From NCBI RefSeq assembly GCF_001540865.1, contig NC_033623.1, positions 4,403,833 through 4,467,832 of the forward strand: a stretch of 64,000 nucleotides of DNA. The letters are read 5' to 3'. The notes under the pieces were generated by a model. That model was not told where the DNA came from and made no database searches. It saw only the letters and a list, made by a program, of their open reading frames with translations. Below are positions 57,480-64,000 of the stretch, in pieces (the stretch's first letter is position 1; each line of letters begins with the position of its first letter). The translations under genes and the position numbers were made by a program. The stretch is from Ananas comosus (taxonomy: Eukaryota > Streptophyta > Magnoliopsida > Poales > Bromeliaceae).

Positions 57480-59022
57480 GCTACTACCGGAGATTCGTCG
57501 AGGGATTTGCAAAGCTATCCACTCCCCTCACGTAGCTCACGTACAAAGGCACCAAGTTTATTTAGAATAATGCGTGTGAAAGAAGCTTCCAAGAGTTAAA
57601 GTCTCGGTTGACAACCGCCCCGATCCTAACCTTGCCAGTTGCTGAAGCAGGGTATGTGATCTATAGTGATGCTTCCTTTAATGGATTGGGCTGTGTTTTG
57701 ATGCAGGATGGGAAAGTGATAGCGTATGCTTCTCGCCAGTTGAAGGAATATGAAAGAACTATCCTACACATGATTTAGAGTTGGCGGCCATAGTTTTTGC
57801 ATTGAAGCTATAGCGCCATTATCTTTATGGCGAGCGGTGTAAAGTATACACGGATCACAAGAGCTTAAAGTACCTATTCACTAAGAAAGAGTTGAACTTG
57901 AGACAGCACAGATGGTTGGAGCTACTCAAAGATTACAATTTGACTATTCTCTACCACCCGGGTAAGGCTAACGTGGTGGCAGATGCGCTAAGTCGGAAAT
58001 CGACGGATAACTTAGCGATGCTTATAATCACTCAACCGCCGTTGATTGAGCAGATGAAGCGGTTGGAGTTAGAGGTGGTGGCTCCTGATACACCCTTGAG
58101 ACTGATGACATTGGTGGTGCAACCGACACTATTGGAAAGAATTAAAGAAAAGCAAGCTCACGACGTGGAGTTGCAAAAGATTCGAGCTAAGATGATTGTT
58201 GGTTACACCGGTGATTTCCTTGTGGATGATCAAGGGTTGTTGCGATTCCACGGGCGGACTTGTGTACCGGCGAAATTAGGAATTAAAGAAGATATCCTTC
58301 AAGAAGCACACCGTGCACCTTATGCTATTCATCCAGGAGGCACCAAGATGTACAAGGATTTGAAGTTACTTTATTGGTGGCCCGGGATGAAAAAGGATGT
58401 TGGCGAGTTTGTAGCTCGATGTTTAACTTGCCAACAAGTAAAAGCTGAGCATCGGTTACCTGCGGGAAAACTTTAGAGTTTACCGATTCCCTTTTGGAAG
58501 TGAGAAAAGATCACCATGGATTTTGTTATAGGTTTGCCTCGCTCTCAGGCCAGGTATGATACTATTTGGATGATCGTGGATAGGTTTACAAAATCGGCTC
58601 ATTTCATACCTATTCACACTACTTGGACTGGTGAGAGGCTCGCACAGGTATATTTGGATGAGATTATGCGACTTCACGGGGTACCCACTTCGATAGTATC
58701 ATATCAATATCCCAAGTTAATTTGTATCTTACTTCTGAAGGAGTCTACAGGATGCCTTGGGCACGCGCTTGGATTTCAGTACAGCTTTCTACCTCCAGAG
58801 TGATGGGCAGTCAAAGCACACTATACAGACCTTAGAGGATATGCTTCGAGCTTGTGTGATAGACTTCCAGGGAGGATGGTTCCAGCATCTACTGATAGCA
58901 GAGTTTACTTATAACAATAGTTATCAAGCAAGCATCAAGATGGCACCCTTTGAAGCACTCTATGGACGAAAGTGTAGATTGCCATTCCATTGGAGTGAAG
59001 TTGGCGAGAGATTGGCTTTAGG
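57480..59022 (+). pseudogene. pol: RNase H and integrase of C, first part
   Basis: RNase H has VIYSDASFNGLGCVLMQDGK (about 57656). The frame is broken near 57765. From 57892 the frame is open: [18 protein letters not shown], then the HHCC finger ([22 protein letters not shown], about 58330-58450). A TAG follows at about 58475 and a TGA near 58503. The core starts TMDFVIGLPRSQ and is degraded at the second Asp (SYQYPK, about 58700). It continues from 58757 with QTLEDMLRACVIDFQGG and MAPFEALYGRKC, until the CACTA insertion. Confidence 0.88.
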
Positions 59023-60874
59023 CTCCACTACAAAAAAGTTGATTTGCGGTAACAGTTAATTTAGAAACATTTAACACAAGCGCTGGCAAAAATATGTTTT
59101 AGCAGCGGTTTTAACTAATTATTATAACAGTTCTAAACCGTCAGTATATAGTTTAGTTCAAACTAAATTAAATTAAATTTTTTTCCACACAATCCTCAAA
59201 ATATTGAAGTACAATCATATGTTCTTCATATTTTCTATATAAAAAGATACTATTTTAACTCAGAAAATAAAAATTTTGAAATTAAGAAAAAAATTATCAA
59301 AATATATAAAAAAAGAAAAATATAACAATAAGTTTTGTACAATTTAAATTTTTTAATATCAAACTTATTCTAGCTTTGAATAATGTATAATTAGTTAATA
59401 AATTTAATAATTTTTTTAAAAAAATGTTAAGTCATATTAAGGATTGAGAAAAAAAAAATCCAAAATCAAACCCGACCCAAAAAAAGCCCCAGCCCAACTC
59501 CCGCCACCCCTACACGCACACAGAGGGACCAAGGGGAAAAAGAAAAGATAAAAAAAAATTGCGCCCCCCACCTTCACGATCAAACCCTCCCTCTCCCCTC
59601 ACGCGCATCCCGACTCTCTCTCCCTCAACACCCCTACCCTCTCTTTCTCTCCAACATCGATCTCCCTCTCCGACACCGCACCAACCCACGGGACAAGAGA
59701 GGAGCTAGTAATCGCTTGGTACTAGCAATTGCTTGTAGAGCTCGATTTTTGGCTTCATATCAGTGTTTTTGATGCAATTTGTGCTTGATTTTCTCTCTTT
59801 TTTTTGTTTATTATGCTTCTACTTGCTCGGATTTGGTACTAATTGCTTGGATTTGGTACTACTCGCCTCGACGCCAACATAGAGCGAGAGATCGCTTGAA
59901 TTGGGGGTTTCGATTGCCCAGTGGCGGAGGTGAGCTCTCTTTGTATGATCGGGGGCGATCGGGTCCGCTTTTGCGCCATTTAGGGCTTCAATTTCCATGT
60001 TATTCGATGTTTTGTGCTTATATCTAATAGATTCTGATAGATTAACTAGCATAAGGATTAAAATTCGAGGATTGAAGTGCAATTGTATACTATTTTAAGG
60101 ATGATTTTTGTAATTTATCTATTTTGAATGAAATTTCTAGCCAAATTTGGCTTTATCGATTATAAATAGTTACGCTTATGATGAACTTCTAATCTGCAAA
60201 CTAATTTTTTTATTCTAAAAGAATAATTTAAAGGTTGATAATTTAGAGACTCTCTTATGTTTACCAACTACTCTGCTTTTGGTTTCTGATCTTTATACTC
60301 TTTCTTATGTAGGTGCAGTTCTATTTGCTTTTTGATTCAGTTTTCACGTGTAGTTTTAATGGAACTGTAGAATATTTTTTCTTTTCTCCCTTTATCTCTC
60401 TATTGCTAGGTTACGATATTATATTCATAAAGTCAGTAGCTAACGTAGGATTTCGATAGTAGGTTGTTAGTGATGCAGGACCGTAGAGATAGAAACAGAA
60501 TAAATAAAGTGAAACATTAACCTGATATTACATCTTGAAAAAACGGAAGTAACTAAGCACACTAAAGCATTGAAATCAGATTTCCGAACAACCACTCAAA
60601 GAGTTCAAGCCACTGATTGGGATGCTAGCTCTATTATCTCAAAGTATGATATTTGGGGTTAAAATTAAGCTACTATACCTTGTGTGTGTGATAGCTTCAT
60701 ATGTTTAGCTCATCATTTCTCCAGATTTTCTATGTAGTCACTTGTTTTCTTTTATATATCTAAGCCCAATAATCTTTGGCATTATAGCATAGTTGATATA
60801 ATTGTTTGGAGGTTAGTCCAGTGACGTACATTTGAATTTTTTTTTTTAATTTCTTTCTGATTGTTTTCATGCAG

Positions 60875-60929
60875 CACCAAAGGCTTCTGTTGATGAAGCC
60901 ACTTCAAATCACCAAAGGCTTCTTGGAAG
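60875..60929 (+). pseudogene. OTU-like protease exon A (captured)
   Basis: It is bounded by CAG at 60872-60874 and a GTAATG donor at 60930. It encodes PKASVDEATSNHQRLLG, which resembles the segment just before the OTU domain of plant OTU-type deubiquitinases (a HxRLL motif). It joins in phase to exon B. Confidence 0.6.
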
Positions 60930-61734
60930 GTAATGTTGATTTAATCGATGTTCTATCTCCTCGTAGGACGTGTATTCTATATACTTAAATTATCATATAT
61001 GATATTAATTATAATGAATCTTGGACCTACTCGATTTAATGTATTTGTTAGTAATTATCTGAACCTAGTAAATCAATGATGGTACCCTAAAAGTTGGTTA
61101 TAATAGGCTGATTTTGTATTTACTTTTGATGAAGCTACACAAATCATAATTGCCTAATGTCGGCATATCAAAAATTGTTATATGAGACTTTCAGGTAATT
61201 CTGTCTTGTAATTTATCAAAATGTCTTTTTAAGTACAGGGCACTTAATAACTACCTCTTTGTAATAACAAATTGACTAGAAGGTATATAAAATAAATGTA
61301 TCAAAAGTATTTTTGAAATACCAAAGGTCAAAAGACAAGGGTTATTGAAGAAAATTATGTAATTTTATTAAAGGTCATTAAGCAATCTATATTTTTAGGC
61401 TACTGATGAATCAAATTTGTTGTTATTGATCGATTTGTACCAAAAGTGAATTGTCCAGCTAGCAAGTTGTGTAGTATTTGTGATGTTGAAGTAATTCTCT
61501 TTGATCATCATCATCAATTTTTAGTTAAGGCAGACTTATCCCACTTGGTTTTAGGGAGAGCTTAGTTAATTCGTCGTGATAGTTCCATGGCCATCATTAA
61601 TTACTGCTTATGGTGGATGCATCTTGTTGTTAATATTGGTGATCTAAGGTGACTCATGGATTTATAACCATTCAGCGCCTTTGTGTCTGTAATCATTTTT
61701 CTGCCTATTTATGGTGAATCTATTGTTTGTGTAG

Positions 61735-61789
61735 GTTTCAATTATATGATTTGGTTGAATGTAAGGTTCAGGGAGGTCGTAATTGCTAG
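61735..61789 (+). pseudogene. OTU-like protease exon B with catalytic Cys region
   Basis: It follows a TAG acceptor (61732-61734). It encodes FQLYDLVECKVQGGRNC then a stop. OTU proteases have G-D-G-N-C-Q at this place, so the catalytic Asp is lost, the Cys is present and the Gln codon is TAG. The donor GT is AT. These look like decay after capture. Confidence 0.65.
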
Positions 61790-62036
61790 ATCAGTTCACT
61801 TTCTTTTCTATTAATATGACTGAAACCATGAAACAATAGTTTATGCTCGATAATTATCTATTCAATAACATATACGCTTTAAATGACGAGCTAAAGCTAA
61901 TTCTATAGCCATCAAAGTAGATGGGAAAAAAGCATCATAATGATATTATCGGCTTGTTCTGTTGGTGTTTTCCTATATTTCTTTCAAGTGTTTTGGTAAT
62001 ATTAGTTTCTCTTTCTTGAATTCTGTTTCTTTCCAG

Positions 62037-62111
62037 TTCAAGGCGCTATCAGATCAGTTTTATCATACTCCTGAACACCATGATTTTGTGAGGGAGTAAG
62101 TTGTCAATAAG
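62037..62111 (+). pseudogene. OTU-like protease exon C
   Basis: It follows TTTCCAG and ends AATAAG before GTTGGT. It encodes FKALSDQFYHTPEHHDFVRE, a stop (TAA for Gln), then VVNK. This is the helix after the catalytic Cys in plant OTU proteases (F-R-A-L-S-D-Q). Confidence 0.75.
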
Positions 62112-62281
62112 GTTGGTTCATTAGGCAATGTTGTACTCGTACATTCATTTTGACCTACTATTCTTTAATCATGCAATATTTTCCTTTTCTTTTCTAGCCT
62201 TCATAATATTATTATTTTGGTAGAGTGTTGCTATTTTGCATCTTAATTTGGTGATCTTCTTCTCTTATTATTGATCCTTAG

Positions 62282-62355
62282 CTAAAGTCTCACCGAGAGA
62301 TGCAAGAAGGATATGTCCCTATGGGCTATGATGACTACCTGGAAAGGATGTCCAA
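62282..62355 (+). pseudogene. OTU-like protease exon D
   Basis: It has an acceptor CTTAG and ends before GTGAGT. It encodes LKSHREMQEGYVPMGYDDYL and ERMSK, strongly resembling plant OTU-like cysteine proteases, where E-W-G-D-H would come next. A last piece from 62507 (NFRGGRIDEHC, then a stop at 62540-62542) does not match the OTU continuation and is probably element sequence. Confidence 0.75.
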
Positions 62356-63116
62356 GTGAGTTGTAATACTTTTCTGTATTCACCTTTAACTGTTAAGAGC
62401 TTATATGCTAGAATATTTAACTTATTTTATTTGGTCTGTAATTGAAAGATGGTTTAGGAGCCTTTTGATTTTATTGTTTCACTAATTTTTTTTTTTTTTT
62501 TTTCAGGAACTTTCGAGGAGGAAGGATTGATGAACACTGTTAATTTGAAGTGAAGTCCTTGAATAAGTTGAAGAACTCGTAGAATTTTGATTTCATATAG
62601 ATTTTATTTCTTTTAGATTGAAAATTTTTTTGAATAAAATTTTTGATTGACAATTGTGTTTTTAGTGTGCAAACTATCTTGTTTTGTTAATTGATTTAGC
62701 TTCTCTTGTTTGACAATTGTTGTATATAATCAAATTTAAATTTGTTTGAATGCTTAATTTGTACTTATATCTCAATGTAAAGAGTCCTAAAATTTATTCT
62801 AACTTGTTTTTAGTTGTATGTTTTATATTTTGAATTGGATTCATAATAATTGCAAAACCGTTGGTATAAATTTATTCATTTATACTAGCGCTTTTTATCA
62901 TATTTAGTAGCGGTCGGAGAAGCGTCATTAAAATTATCACCTTCTCCAATGGTCACGTAAACCGTCGGTAAAGGCTTTTAGTGCCAGAGATCTACCGGCG
63001 GTTATAAAATTTTTCCCTACGATTTTACAAATGTCGGAAAAAAATTTTCCAGCGGTTCTAGATGCTTTTTCCAGCGGTTTTGACCGCTTCTAAAATTTAA
63101 TTTTTTTGTAGTGCCC

Positions 63117-63660
63117 GAATATGCTCCAGGAAGTAGAGGATAAAGTTCGCATTGCTCGGGAGCGTTTGCTGACGGCCGAGAGCAAGCAGAGGAGCTATGC
63201 CGATCGACGACGGTGAGACTTGGAGTTCCAAGTTGGAGATCATATCTTCTTGAAAGTCTCGCCGACCAAGGGAAATAGAAGGTTTGGCATCCGGGGTAAG
63301 TTGAGCCCCCGATTCGTTGGACCCTATGAGATTTTGGAGCGTGTAGGCCCGGTAGCGTATCGACTTGCTCTACCACCAAACCTATCGGGTGTACACAATA
63401 TTTTTCATGTATCGGTCCTCCGAAAATACATCTTTGACCCAGCTCATGTTTTGAAAGTTATAACATTGGAGCTGAGGGATGATTTGAGCTTTGAAGAGCA
63501 ACCGGTGAGGATTTTGGCTCGCGAGGTGAAAAAGCTGCAGAATCGCGATATTTCCTTTGTAAAGGTGCTTTGGAGCAACCACGATGAACGCGAGGCCACG
63601 TAGGAGTTGGAAAGCGCACTGCAAGAGCGTTATCCCCATCTTTTTCAGATGGAGTCTTGA
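63117..63660 (+). pseudogene. pol: Integrase C-terminus and chromodomain-like end of C
   Basis: It continues C after the CACTA element: NMLQEVEDKVRIARERLLTA, a TGA at 63215-63217, then VGDHIFLKVSPTKG, RPFxGPYEIL-type GKLSPRFVGPYEIL, LPPNLSGVHNIFHVSVLRKY, and the end module FVKVLWSNHDEREAT with TAG at 63601-63603, ELESALQERYPHLF. Confidence 0.88.
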
Positions 63661-63700
63661 GGTAACTTGCTTTTTAGTTTCGCAAATGAAACTCCTTTTT

Positions 63701-63712
63701 AGGAAGGAAAAA
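63701..63712 (+). other. Polypurine tract of C
   Basis: AGGAAGGAAAAA directly precedes the 3' LTR start TGTAATGC. Confidence 0.8.
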
Positions 63713-63952
63713 TGTAATGCACTGGATCGTTGCAAATTGCGAGGTTCGATGTCTGATTTGTGTTTCGAGCTTTTCCACACTTTCTGAAGGGTCGTTGATA
63801 GTGTTTTGACTCATGGCTCGCATCCCGAGAATTGAGGTTTAAAACTTAGCACCAAACCTCGAAATTGCAGGAATTTTGGTTGCTCTCGGGTTTGCCTCTG
63901 GAAGGTAGAGTACCGGTACTACAATTGCATTATCGGTACTGCAGGGCAGAGT
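63713..63952 (+). repeat. 3' LTR of C, cut short
   Basis: It starts TGTAATGCACTGG, like the solo LTR at 28506. An ACCGGT/ATCGGT pair lies about 195-230 bases in. It ends at about 63952, where integrase coding sequence begins. Confidence 0.75.
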
Positions 63953-64000
63953 ATCCGTAAGATGGTGTTGCAAGAAGCGCATCATTTCCCGTATAGTATT
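63953..64000 (+). pseudogene. Integrase fragment of another Del-type element
   Basis: It encodes IRKMVLQEAHHFPYSI, equivalent to the HHCC-finger region of B ([16 protein letters not shown], near 27440), and runs off the window. It cannot be part of the C LTR, so it marks a junction. Confidence 0.7.

Larger units (their letters stand above)
59026..63113. mobile_element. CACTA element carrying OTU-protease exon fragments
   Basis: The ends are CACTACAAAAAAG and its inverse TTTTTTTGTAGTG. The flanks are CTC (59023-59025) and CCC (63114-63116); the interrupted integrase codons imply an original CCC, so the left copy mutated. Subterminal AGCGGT/ACCGCT motifs cluster at both ends (59090-59140, 62850-63090), as in En/Spm-type elements. 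There is no recognisable transposase. Instead, a CT-rich leader-like segment (about 59500-59730) and five exon-like pieces with intron-like spacers fill it. The element is about 4.1 kb and non-autonomous. Confidence 0.9.
50399..63712 (+). mobile_element. Del/Tekay-type element C internal region, thrice interrupted
   Basis: Primer site, gag, protease, RT, RNase H, integrase and chromodomain-like end occur in order on the plus strand. They are separated by a hAT-like element (51892-53236), a reverse solo LTR (54820-57474) and a CACTA element (59026-63113). Each insertion lies between coding pieces that join at the residue level and shows target duplication of 8, 5 and 3 bases. A polypurine tract precedes the 3' LTR at 63713. 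Confidence 0.9.

Noticed and set aside
59779..60082. ORFs of 82 and 87 codons on opposite strands inside the CACTA element
   Set aside because: They overlap each other, lie in what looks like leader or first-intron DNA of the captured gene, and match no transposase.

Overview
The window is plant nuclear DNA dominated by transposable elements, almost certainly from a monocot. The evidence is a dense nest of Ty3/gypsy chromoviruses with long (0.8-3.8 kb) LTRs and initiator-Met-tRNA primer binding sites, plus CACTA, hAT-like and MULE-like DNA transposons and GC-rich, CpG-rich LTR segments. The Del/Tekay-type pol copies would fit a genome such as pineapple, but that genus is a guess. No complete host gene was recognised. 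The only host-gene traces are one short exon resembling the start of an EFFECTOR OF TRANSCRIPTION-like gene (about 12.7 kb), exon fragments of an OTU-type cysteine protease carried inside a CACTA element (60.9-62.4 kb), and an unrecognised spliced-looking ORF (19.6-20.1 kb).

Layout. 0-5.1 kb: minus-strand chromovirus A (gag-protease open, pol frameshifted, left end outside the window). 5.1-7.3 kb: decayed plus-strand CRM-like fragment H with its 3' LTR. 7.9-8.8 kb: non-autonomous hAT-like element. 8.8-14.7 kb: mostly AT-rich non-coding DNA, with the ET-like exon, a MITE-like element and a GC-rich island. 15.2-16.1 kb: MULE-like element inserted in one copy of a tandem repeat, with the empty site preserved in the neighbouring copies. 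16.8-19.6 kb: inverted repeat with two arms of about 900 bp. 21.3-31.7 kb: complete Del-type element B, bounded by 5-bp target duplications and carrying a solo LTR. 32.8-37.8 kb: two reverse-oriented LTRs. 37.8-41.7 kb: element fragments G (plus) and F (minus) that meet inside their reverse transcriptase genes. 42.2-45.6 kb: 3.3-kb LTR of element E, ended by a 100-N gap. 45.7-49.6 kb: LTR-like DNA with a duplicated GC-rich block. 49.6-63.9 kb: Del-type element C, split by a hAT element in gag, a reverse solo LTR in pol and a CACTA element in integrase. The last about 50 bases belong to another integrase.

How it works together. The main signal is a stratigraphy of insertions. Exact target-site duplications let several layers be ordered: solo LTR within B; hAT, solo LTR and CACTA within C. 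Nearly every open reading frame is broken. Most stop codons in B and C look like C-to-T or G-to-A changes at CAG, CAA, CGA or TGG codons, as expected for methylated, silenced retroelements. Nothing here looks like an operon, a bacterial system or a CRISPR array.
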